Assembly (NCBI GenBank): GCA_933228895.1
Contig: OW121854.1
Location: forward strand, 13,333,131 to 13,397,130
Direction of reading: 5' to 3'
From: Platycnemis pennipes
Lineage: Eukaryota > Arthropoda > Insecta > Odonata > Platycnemididae
DNA length: 64,000 bases
A program made the position numbers and the translations under genes. A model generated the notes under the pieces. The model was given only the letters and a program-made list of their open reading frames with translations. It did not search any database and was not told the origin of the DNA. Below are positions 27,340 through 36,369 of the stretch, one piece after another (the stretch's first letter is position 1; each line of letters starts with the position of its first letter).

Positions 27340-28036
27340 TAGCCTAGCACTTACAAAATAAGTAATAATGAATTAACAAACTCCATTAAATATCTTGGAA
27401 TAAGACAATCTTAAAATTCATGGAATAATCTTTCCTGGGGTAAACACATACGTGAAATAATGGGTCAAGCGAATCGTAAACTGGGATTCGTCAAAAGAGT
27501 ACTGGGTAAATGTGACGATCATGTACGAGAAAGATCATGTACGAGAAATCAGGTACTTTTCCCTTGTAAGACCTCATTTGGAATATGCTGCCAGTGTATG
27601 GGATCCCTACGAAATCGGTCGAAATAGTGAACTTGAACATGTGCAGTGAAGATCAGCAAGATTTGTATGGTATGATAACCTTATTAGCGTAACCAATCTA
27701 TAAAATGAATTAAATTTGGAGTCATTGTCAGATTGCAGGTTGAAATTTAGGCTTAATCTCTTAAACAAATTCCAAGACCATATTTTCAGTGATGATATTA
27801 AAAATATATTGCAAACCCCAACTCACTATGGTAGACTGGACCATAATCACAAAATTAGAGAAATTGATTGCCGAACTGACAGATTCAAATATCCTTTTTT
27901 CCTCATATAATTACGGATATGAATAACGGTAAATATATCCAGCACGAGTGTAACAATGGATAAAATTGGTAGCTGCATGTTGGTATAAGGACTTGAAGCT
28001 AACGCGACTAACAGGGTGTTATGAAGATGTAGATTT
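27340..28036 (+). mobile_element. LINE subfamily A remnant, longer 5' reach
   Basis: Begins with frames resembling NSIKYLGI and SWGKHIREIMGQANRKLGFVKRVLG, then HLEYAASVWDPYEIGRN, ESLSDCRLKFRLNLLNKFQDHIF, YYGRLDHNHKIREIDCRTDRFK. It ends with a GAAGATGTAGAT tail at 28,036. Stops and frameshifts show it is dead. A 16-bp tandem duplication (GATCATGTACGAGAAA) lies at 27,517-27,548 inside it. Confidence 0.85.
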
Positions 28037-28495
28037 AAAAACATTCCAACAATGCACTCAATACTTTGGGGCATAACTATGTGGAAATTCATGGTTAAAT
28101 AAAGAATCCGACACCTATGTCAAATAAATTTTTGAGTTGTGCCAAATAAATTTAAGTGGAAATATACTTCTACATCTACAGATATCCTGCAAGCCACCAC
28201 GAGGGTGTGTGGCAGGGGACAAAGTTCACCAAACAAGCACTACCGACATTCAAACAAGCAACTATAGGGTCTCATGCAACTAGATTACTGGTATCTATAG
28301 TATTTAAGGGATTAATACACGCATCATGTATTTGTCCCTAACATGACAGACTACTCTAAAATATTTCCCATTCCTATCCCTTTGCTATGCTACCTATTAT
28401 GTTCTCTTATAGTACGGGGGAAAAATGACATTTTAAATCTATCAGTATGACAATCTATCTCTCTAATCTTATTTATCTGGTCGAATCTAGCATAC
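28037..28495 (-). mobile_element. LINE subfamily B remnant, copy 1 of a tandem duplication
   Basis: Read on the minus strand, 28,390-28,480 encodes TDRFKMSFFP preceded by FDQINKIREI. 28,170-28,215 is the inverted common tail (GCAAGCCACCACGAGGGTGTGTGGCAGGGG on plus, given here only as a landmark in two halves: GCAAGCCACCACGAG and GGTGTGTGGCAGGGG). Host-like flanking sequence beginning ACATTCCAACAATGC is included, and it recurs with the next copy. Confidence 0.8.
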
Positions 28496-28960
28496 GAAAA
28501 CATTCCAACAATGCACTCAATAAATTGTGCCGTAACTATGTGGAAATTCATGGTCAAATAAAGAATCCAACCACTAAGTTAAATAAATTTAAGTGTAAAT
28601 ATACATCTACATGATACCCTGCAAGCCACCACGAGGTTGTGTGGCAGGGGGTGCACTACAGACTACTCAAAATTATTTTCCCTACCTATACCTTTGCTAT
28701 GCTACCTATTCTATTCTCCTATAGTACGTGGGAAAAATGACATTTTTAATCTATCAGTACGACAATCTATCTCTCTGATCTTATTTATCTGGTCGAATCT
28801 AGCATAATGCGCTGGTGTTTTTAATATGTGCCTAACATCTTCAATAAAGCTATGCGATTGAAATTTCTCCAATAGATTTTATCTGTACTTTACCCTACGC
28901 TCTGATTCCCACCCTAATTCTTGTAATAATTCTTTATTATCCACTCTGTAATTATATACT
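28496..28960 (-). mobile_element. LINE subfamily B remnant, copy 2
   Basis: Second copy about 459 bp to the right, with the same non-LINE flank, the same inverted tail (28,618-28,650) and the same minus-strand RT segment. It lacks about 150 bp of the 3' untranslated region present in copy 1 and extends further into the RT (to about 28,960). The shared flank means the segment was duplicated as DNA rather than inserted twice. Confidence 0.78.
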
Positions 28961-29059
28961 GTCAATATATAGGTGTTGGATTCTTTATTTGAATGCTAGC
29001 AACATTTGACTTCTTTGTTTTCACGTTTTCACATCTGTGTCCGCAGTAAGGTGTAAGGA

Positions 29060-29288
29060 AAGGAGGAAGGGTGGAGGGTAACCTGGCATCGGCATCAGTC
29101 TGCCGTTAACATAATGCTCCAAGAGGACCATGGCTTAACGTCCCATCCAACGGACGGAGTACTGAACCTGATGTGCTCTCCACAAACCACTCAGGTATGG
29201 GCCGGTTTACCTAAGAATAATACTTTCCACTAGTCGGGATTCGCCCTGGGGCCCTCTAGGTGATAGCCCGGTACACCATCCCAACCCC
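29060..29288 (-). mobile_element. tRNA-derived SINE
   Basis: On the minus strand a tRNA-like head has a box A-like GATGGTGTACCGGGC (29,266-29,282 region) and a box B-like GGGCGAATCCC (29,246-29,236). The body follows, containing TCAGTACTCCGTCCG and GATGGGACGTTAAGCC (29,134-29,167). The same body segment recurs at 41,898-41,955. Exact ends and target-site duplication were not resolved. Confidence 0.7.
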
Positions 29289-29380
29289 TATTCTCTAAAC
29301 ACCTTTCACGGGCCGAATGGACCCGTCGAAGTAAGTTCCAAATAGTTAAACAACCCGGCAGCCTTTTAACGAATCATTTG

Positions 29381-29625
29381 ACGAGATCCCACACTTAAAA
29401 TTTACATACAAACACTCCTGTCTTACGGTATAACTGAGAAAGTAAATCACTGAGTACCTAAGGGCTTACGATACCACAGGGAAGTTTATTGCGATCCCCG
29501 CAATTTTTATTTACCTACATAGTGATATATTGAGATATAAGGAATTATAAGGATATTGGGTTATTAGCTTGCAAGTTAGACAAGATTCTGGATTAGAGCA
29601 TGAAATGGGGAATAGAACTAAGTGT
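29381..29625. repeat. Dispersed repeat R1, copy 1
   Basis: Closely matches 32,701-33,090: ACGAGATC, TACATACAAACACTCCTGTC, AAATCACTGAGTACCTAAGG, AGGGCTTACGATACCACA, GTTAGACAAGATT and GAAATGGGGAATAGAACT occur in the same order. This copy lacks the 163-bp insert present in the other. The repeat type is unknown. Confidence 0.8.
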
Positions 29626-30014
29626 AGCGAAAGCACAACCATGAAATTCAAACTTCAAACACAAAATAGGCAGGATAAAATTACATAACTTGGAAAATAC
29701 CAATTACTTGGGAGCCAATTAAAAAATAATGAGCAAGAATTTCTTCAAGGAAAGAATATGACACAATAGGATGTGCTATACAAACAGACAGGATGAATGA
29801 TCTCACGCCAACTTTAACGAGCCACGAATGAAATAAAAGTATTGAAATGCTGCATTTATTAATGATAGAATGCATACCTGCTTCGCAATTGCAAATTATA
29901 TACATCATTTACAATATCCAATTGCGATGTGAGGGGATATTTCCTGGCTCATACTTTTCTGGGAAAATATAAATTAATTTAATGTGACGATTTGAAATAG
30001 GATGAGGGTATGTA

Positions 30015-31231
30015 CACTGTAAAAAGTTTATCTAATTTTCAGTACAATCTGAATTTAAACGCTGTCTGATTTTATGGTAGTGGTCTAAATTTAAGACTCA
30101 ACATGCGTGAAAATCAAACACACCTCCGTCTCATTTTAAGAACTTAACAACTGCATATTGAAAATAAGATAGTTGTGATCTGAAATACAGATCACCCGGG
30201 CTTAAAATAAGCAAGCCTTGGTTGGCTCCGCAATTATAGATAACCTGCCAATAGCAGAGACTGATGGGCGGAGCATAACCAGGGAGATGGAATTCAACAA
30301 GGATTATGAAGCATTAAAAAGTAAAATTCATAGTCTAGTCAAATTTTATTGTAAGTAGGTGAAATATGTTTCGTGCGATGAATTAATGGTGTGAGAATGT
30401 GGCGTTGATACTCGTTTGTTTCCAGAAGGGAGCCAGTTGTGTCTGAGTGACGTATCCTGAGACTAAACTTCCTTATTTTGTCTACGTGGCAGGGTTGTAA
30501 GAACAAAAAAATAGTGGCCCTCGTCAAGTGACAGTTCCTGCCTTGGTTTGTAGATACTGGACATATCTTTGGTATCGAAGACTTAGTATGGATTACTTTG
30601 TTTCCAATAAAAGTACAAATTTTCATATTATCTTTGGAGTTATTTTTAATGTGTTCCCATTTCAGTCCTAAAATCTTTTGCAATGGAAATTCTATGACTT
30701 ACATTTGGTCTATCGAAGAATTTAGTCAGTAAAACAGTATCATCAAGTAGAAATATGAAATGTTAGGGTTTATGTTTGTGTTCGTGTGTTTAAATATGTA
30801 TTTATAATTAGACATCCCATAAAAGTAGGCTTTAATTTAAATAGCAACCCGCATTATTACGTGGGACTTATTTTAATATAGGGCCATGCTGAAATTAAGA
30901 CAACCCTGGTCTTAAAATCAGCATGGGCCTATCTTAAAATAAGTCCCACCTGGTCTGATTTTCAGACCTGCACCTGCCTTAAAATAAGACAGCCCCTCAA
31001 AGTAGGCTTGAATTTCAGCAGCAACCCACATCATTACCAGACCAGGGCTGTCTTAAATTCAGGACAGGCCTAACTTAAAATAAGTCCCACCTGATCTGAT
31101 TTTTAGTCCTTCCCCTGCCTTATTTTTAGCAAGATATTAGTGCTGAATTTCAACATACACTGTCTTAAAAATGTCACATCGGAAATTCAGATCGCTTTTG
31201 TACCTTAAGATTAGATAAACTTTTTACAGTG
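30015..31231. mobile_element. 1.2-kb non-autonomous DNA transposon with terminal inverted repeats
   Basis: Terminal inverted repeats of about 35 bp: the left end starts CACTGTAAAAAGTTTATC and the right end is its near-complement GATAAACTTTTTACAGTG. Both are flanked by TA (30,013-30,014 and 31,232-31,233), as expected for a Tc1/mariner-type insertion. The interior has no recognisable transposase. The one 114-codon minus-strand frame (30,339-30,683) shows no known motif. The interior is rich in palindromic CTTAAAATAAG units, an 89-bp imperfect hairpin (30,861-30,949) and a direct repeat of about 175 bp (GTAGGCTT...AGCAACCC at about 30,825 and 31,001). Confidence 0.8.
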
Positions 31232-31299
31232 TAGGACTGGTTACATACAGACTCCTATTTGAAATAGGAGAGTGCATACATGCATAGATTGAAAGTTAT

Positions 31300-32110
31300 G
31301 TCCCTAACGTTTACATCACCTCCATGGGAAAATAGAAAACGTTCTATAAAATTCCATCAGGAAGCAGCACAAGTTTGAACGGTTCATTTTAAGAAAGCCT
31401 TAGCAACCATTTAGTTTGTAGTATGTGTTTTTCTGAACAGAAAGTACATTTGGCCTATTTATTTTTGCTTTTAGGTGTAAAAACTAAGAGTTCTTTTAAT
31501 GCCTCTCACCTCCATGTCGTACATAATTTTAAAAACGATTACCTTTTTGATAATTTCTTTAGTTTTATGGCTTGTTGTCATTAAGAAATGCCTTGAAATC
31601 AAAGCACACTGCTACACAAATTTTATGTGACGTTTAATTGTGGTAAACTCTTGATTTTGTCACCTCCATATCATCCATAATTTTAAAAACGATTACCTAT
31701 TTGAGAATTTCTTTAGTTTTATGGACATTGATCTCCTCCTTTGGACATGGAGGTGATCAGGGAACCATGGAGTTGACATCATGTACATCATAATTATTTC
31801 ATTAAATAATTGTGATGCATAGTTCATTATGTATCAACTTAAGGCTAATTTTATGCTATATAACAATAACTTTATCTCATTTTAACCTGAAATATAAGGA
31901 TATAGCTTATTTCAGGCTTGTTTTCAATGCCTCAATTGCAAGCCTTCCCTTAGATATCCTTTCTATAAGTTTATTGTTTATTTAATTATTTTTTCGTCTC
32001 ACATATTTTAGTAAATTTTATCGGTATGTCCCCCTATTAATTTCAGCTAGAAGCTTATTTCAAATGAGATTGTCACCTCGTGGAAATTTGTGTCACCTCC
32101 ATGTTTTGAG
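31300..32110. repeat. Region with recurring TCACCTCCATG motifs
   Basis: A segment starting TCACCTCCAT and running through ATAATTTTAAAAACGATTACC to TTTAGTTTTATGG occurs at 31,506-31,571 and again at 31,660-31,724, 154 bp apart. Further copies of CACCTCCATG stand at about 31,308 and 32,093, and the reverse form at about 31,746. AT-rich with no coding sequence. Probably an unclassified mobile or tandem repeat. Confidence 0.65.
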
Positions 32111-32407
32111 TTAGTGTAAATTTCAGTTTATTTAGCTATTAACGTGTTCTTGACCTGTGTTTAAATGTTAGATCACTTAAGTACATTAAGTACAACACCA
32201 TTACATATAAAAATACATAAAATTTAATAATTGAAAAAATAAATTTTTTCGTTCGTAAATTTCCACTTAATTTCAGAATGACCCATGTAACCAATGACTC
32301 CATATTCATTTTCCAGATTCTCTTCAACTTTGGCACATTTGGTTGCGACGATTATTTCATCAACGAGGGTGAATAAGGAAGTTTCATGTCTGAATGGTTG
32401 TACCCAC

Positions 32408-32644
32408 CTGAGCCAGTCTAGCCCTGAGTTGCTCGGCCATCCTCTGCGCATGCGCCTGGCGGGAACACAGAACCGCGTGGCATCGCAGCTCCTGTCGCAG
32501 GCGCCGGCCCTCGTGGCGGTACACCCAGCAGAAGAGGCGAGGATGGGAAGGGGGGGCCGCGCAATACGTGACTCGGTGCGACCAGTATTCCGTGAGGCCG
32601 TGCTCCCGCGTCACCGCCTTCAAACCAGACGGGGTGACAGTCAC
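32408..32644 (-). CDS. FAM43-family PTB protein, middle exon
   Basis: A 237-nt exon (79 codons, phase 0 at both ends). Acceptor CAAATCTTCCCAG|GTG, donor CTCAG|GTGGGTA. It encodes the core of a phosphotyrosine-binding domain: VTVTPSGLKAVTREHG, then HRVTYC, LFCWVYRHEG, LRCHAVLC and the start of the C-terminal helix (QRMAEQLRARLAQ). The HRVTYC...WVYRHE...LRCHAVL order matches vertebrate FAM43A. Joining in frame to the 26,212 exon gives RARLAQ-ALSEFRRDKL, which continues the PTB helix. GC-rich, so longer frames in other phases here are not real. Confidence 0.92.
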
Positions 32645-32700
32645 CTGGGAAGATTTGGAGAGACTTGAAGATTTTGCGATGGCTCAAGGGCAAAGTGGTG

Positions 32701-33090
32701 ACGAGATCTTAAAAGTTACATACAAACACTCCTGTCTAACGGGATAACTGTGAAAGTAAATCACTGAGTACCTAAGGGCTTACGATACCACAAGGAAGTA
32801 TATTGCGATCCCCGCTATTTTTAATTTACCTACACATATTCAGGCATAGCCATAGCTGCCCACCACCTTCTCCCCTTATTTTCTTAATTATTTCATTTAT
32901 TATCTTTTTTTCTGAATTTCCATCCCGTGGATTCGACCTTCACTTTCGCCGCCCGGTGTTTTACCACGCGGCCATCTCCCTAGCATCCTTTTGTGGATTA
33001 CATAGTGATATATTGAGATATATATGGATTAGCTCGCTAGTTAGACAAGATTTTGGATTGATGCATGAAATGGGGAATAGAACTTATTGT
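32701..33090. repeat. Dispersed repeat R1, copy 2, interrupted by a SINE
   Basis: Same repeat as 29,381-29,625 with the same order of landmarks. Homology breaks at about 32,834 and resumes at about 32,998 (TTACATAGTGATATATTGAG), leaving a 163-bp insertion. Confidence 0.8.
32835..32997 (-). mobile_element. tRNA-derived SINE nested in repeat R1
   Basis: The insert reads on the minus strand as a tRNA-like head. Box A-like TGGCCGCGTGG lies at 32,974-32,964 and box B-like GGTCGAATCC at 32,938-32,929, followed by an A/T-rich body. Comparison with the uninterrupted copy at 29,381 gives the insertion limits. A possible target duplication TTAC..CA is too short and imperfect to be sure. Confidence 0.7.
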
Positions 33091-34086
33091 GGTGAGGAGT
33101 GGTCAGGAAATGTCCATGGCAGGGGCGTCGGAACTATTTTCGCTGATAAAATTCTGGGAGAAAATTCATAAATACTCTAAAAGGGCCCGGCTCTTAAGAA
33201 AAGGACTATGTATTTATTGTTTACTTATATTTTTTATTATGTGTCCACCAATGTAATTAGCCTTAGTGCCGTTTTTGGGGACTTTTTTTTAAATAGAAAA
33301 GGGCACGGCTCCTATGAAAAAGGCCCGCATTTTTTTGTGGATAGGAGGGGGTAGTGACTAGAATTTCGCTAAAAGTGCATATGAAGGTGGTAGAATATGC
33401 GTCAGAAGGGACAAGGCAAGCTGGAAACAAGTGAAATTTAATTTTTATTAATGAAGACTCATTTCTCAAGGGCCCGGGGCAAATACTGGGGGGCGGCCGA
33501 ATTCCTCCCCTGCCTCCCACTTTTGACGCCGCTGATCCATGGTGAACAACAACACAATAAATACTCTTAAAGAAACACAATAATGCAGTAAGGTGTTGAT
33601 CATGTTGAACAATAACACGATAAACACTCGTAAAGAAAGTTGAGTGACATAAATGGTTTCGAACACGAACGGGTATCAAATGAGTTGAATATTCCCCGAG
33701 AAAAGAGAAATTCTGAACTGGGAATCAAACCAAGAAACTTTATATTTTCAGGGGGATAGCTCAGAAATACTCCCGCCCGAATTCCTGATCACATAGGCAA
33801 GTCATATGAGGATATTTAGAAGCTACTTCTCTTCCGTCATCACGTTGGTAGTCCTAAGGCGGAAACGGACTTCAATGAAGCCACTGTTCACGAGGATATA
33901 CACCAGAAACTATCGCACTGGGGGATAAGCTACTCATTGAAAGATATTTTCTCTGCCACTCTGAACGGCAAGAAAGTGCGTTGAATACGCACAAAGGAAA
34001 AGGCTCTCATTGGCCTGGCAAGCAAAAGTCTTTAGTTCGAATACATTCATTTTAAATCGCTCGAACAAATATTGTATTCTATCTCA
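33091..34086. other. Intronic sequence with a small direct repeat
   Basis: No coding signal. GAACAACAACACAATAAATA (about 33,543) and the related GAACAATAACACGATAAACA (about 33,606) form an imperfect direct repeat about 63 bp apart. The rest is ordinary AT-rich intron between two FAM43-like exons. Confidence 0.6.
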
Positions 34087-34141
34087 ATCATTTTACTCAC
34101 AATATCACAGTTCTGAACTGCAATATTGTGAGTAAAATGAT
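34087..34141. repeat. 55-bp near-perfect palindrome
   Basis: Arms of 19 bp, ATCATTTTACTCACAATAT (34,087-34,105) and its exact complement (34,123-34,141). Inside the spacer is a second palindrome, CAGTTCTGAACTG (34,108-34,120). It lies 69 bp beyond the donor of the 34,289-34,210 exon, inside the intron. Confidence 0.95.
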
Positions 34142-34209
34142 CGATATAAAAATATTTATTTTATGAGATTAAATTTTGACCTGAATGAAATACAAAATAT
34201 TTTCTGTAC

Positions 34210-34289
34210 CTTCATTCCCACATCTGGTTTTGAACTGCTGCAGTAGTTCTTCCATAGGGTTGCCAATGGTTTCTCCAAGCATCCCTCGC
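34210..34289 (-). CDS. FAM43-family PTB protein, upstream exon
   Basis: An 80-nt exon. Acceptor AATTCTTTACAG|GC, donor AATGAAG|GTACAG. It begins with the last two bases of a split glycine codon, then 26 codons: EGCLEKPLATLW, KNYCSSSKPD, VGMK. It aligns with the early PTB segment of FAM43A (DGCTD...IW) and joins in phase to VTVTPSGL of the next exon. The preceding exon should end one base into a codon and encode the YLGN-type first strand. I did not find it. Initiation is therefore outside what I can see. Confidence 0.88.
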
Positions 34290-35769
34290 CTGTAAAGAAT
34301 TAAAAAATCCCTTTTAGTGACAATATTTGAGAGAGTCTTAGAGAGCACACGTAGTGAGTAAAAATCCCAACCTAAAGCATATTAAAATAGAGAATAAAAA
34401 GAAATTAAATTGTACATAATTTTTCAATTCAAGGAATTTTCGCGAATGTCATGAATGCATATATAAAAGATTTTATTATACAAATGCAAATATGATTATA
34501 TTCGAAAGTACACTAATTTAAAAATATTTTAAAACATTAAAGGCAACAATTTTAGGCCTCAACAATGAATTTTTTCTGTGCGTAGAAGATAAATCAGAAT
34601 CAAAATTGAAGTTATACGGTTATTACCATGATTTCATGACATAATATTACGATACATGCGTTACGAATATTACCCATCTCTTATATGCTAAACTAGCATC
34701 ACACCTTCCATTACTGCCTTCTAAACTAATTCCCTGCAACATTATAATCCACCCAAATTCTTCGGACTCTTTAACTTTCTTTTGGTAAATTATCTTCATT
34801 ACTCTCGTAAAATGGCTGGCACTTCTTCCTCCGTATTCGTTTCCGCCCAGCTTACTTTTTCCAACCTTCTCTTAGCCACCTCTCGAATACCTTCTGCTCT
34901 TTCTCCATCCATCCTTATAATTTACTTGTTTCACAGCCATAGGGATATAAATTTTCTAAAGGTGTCTTGAGCGATAAAAGTGATTAGCAAAGGGTTTTCG
35001 GAACGATAAAACACGTCAGAAATCTTCATCACTCTCCTCTACCCCAAAAATTCTGATTATTACACCTTACAATGCCGTTGATCTCTTGGAATAGGAGCTT
35101 CAAAGGCACCCTCATCGCTGTCCTTCAACTCTTACGGGATCTTGGGAACGTTTCATCTTAATAGATGGCGCAAAGGTCGGGAAAGAACCAGAAATCCGTG
35201 CCAAAACCATGAGGACTTGCTCGGAGTGTGTATCCGGTGCCAACCATAGGGACATTGCATTATTTCCCCTCGACTACAATCTATCGAACGAGAAAGCACG
35301 GTGTTTTCTCGGCATAATAAATAATATAAATCCACAGTACCCGAATTAATAAATAATTAAACCTTAGGTTTTATTAATTACTCCAAATGTATACTGCAAA
35401 GATCGAACTTTTAGGATTTAAAAAAGTTTTGCCAAAAACTTGAAAAATATCCTAAATAATAAATGGAATGTGACACCGTTCAAATTGCAGCTCCCAAAGA
35501 TCTTGCTTTAAACAAATAAGGTCGATCTTTTTGCATTCAATAAAACAATCTTGTTCTTTAAGAGCCCCAAGACATCCACAGAGAATAAGGAGAAAGGAGG
35601 TTAATACACTTGGACGGAAGTCAAAGGATTCGGATTCGATTTCCATTTGAAGTTAATATTTATTCTCTGAAAAATTATGCTTCTGTGCGACATTGCTTTG
35701 AATGAAATTAGTAGTCCAAAAGAAATTCAACGGTCTCCAATATGATATATTACAATATACAATATACTA
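34290..35769. other. Gene-free AT-rich sequence
   Basis: Probably intron of the minus-strand FAM43-like gene. No repeats or coding signal of note beyond a TA-rich run at about 35,740-35,775. Confidence 0.55.
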
Positions 35770-35900
35770 TATATACTAACAATCTAGTTGCATGAGACCC
35801 TATAGTTGCTTGTGTACATGTCAATAATGCATGCTTGGTGATCTTCACCCCCTGCCACACACCCTAGAGGTGACTTGCAGGGTATCGCGTGGATATATCA
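35770..35900 (+). mobile_element. LINE subfamily B, solo 3' tail
   Basis: CTAGTTGCATGAGACCC followed by TTCACCCCCTGCCACACACC and GACTTGCAGGGTATCGCGTGGATAT matches the end of the B elements at 51,110-51,255. There is no RT sequence, so the copy is severely 5' truncated. Confidence 0.8.
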
Positions 35901-36369
35901 AAGGACTCCTGCCAACTCCTGCCCGGCTGGCATATAGGGATGCATTCACCTTCTTAAGACTTCTTTCTAAGCGATAAAGTCGAGCAGTCATTCCATCTGG
36001 ATTCACATCAAAATGCGCCGTCACAATGACTTCGGCGCGTTGGGCGAGGAAGGTTTCTTTTTGGGAGAATAAGGTCCATACCCCTTCCTCCCTCAACCCT
36101 GGGGGCTGTGAAAACCACCACAAATCAATCGGAGGAGCCCGGGCCAGGGATTTTGACCCAGAGGGGTGGCGGGGACCCTGGGACTACTAAGGTGAGAGCC
36201 CTGTCTCGAAGGGGCGGGGGAGGCAAGCGGCCAATCGGGAGCGTTCGATGCCGGGTCAGGTCATGGAACGGGGACCAATGGGTGTGCCTAGACTGCATGG
36301 ACGGGAGGTCTGGGAAACATGATGGAAATGTCAACGACATAGCAATCCCGTTCCGAATTCGTCCCGGGA
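35901..36369. other. GC-rich patch without a recognised gene
   Basis: About 300 bp (36,060-36,370) is GC- and CpG-rich with open frames on both strands. None shows a recognisable domain or family resemblance. It could be a regulatory island, an unrecognised exon or an old repeat. Confidence 0.4.

Larger units (their letters stand above)
26213..32407 (-). other. Intron of the FAM43-like gene (about 6.2 kb)
   Basis: Lies between the donor CAG|GTGGGTA at 32,407 and the acceptor TTCTGCAG at 26,213 on the minus strand, with both flanking exons in phase 0. It is packed with LINE, SINE and MITE remnants (listed separately) and shows no other gene. Confidence 0.85.

Noticed and set aside
32418..32693. 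Minus-strand 91-codon frame starting MPLSHRK over the PTB exon
   Set aside because: It is a different phase from the PTB-coding frame. The latter joins both neighbouring exons in frame.
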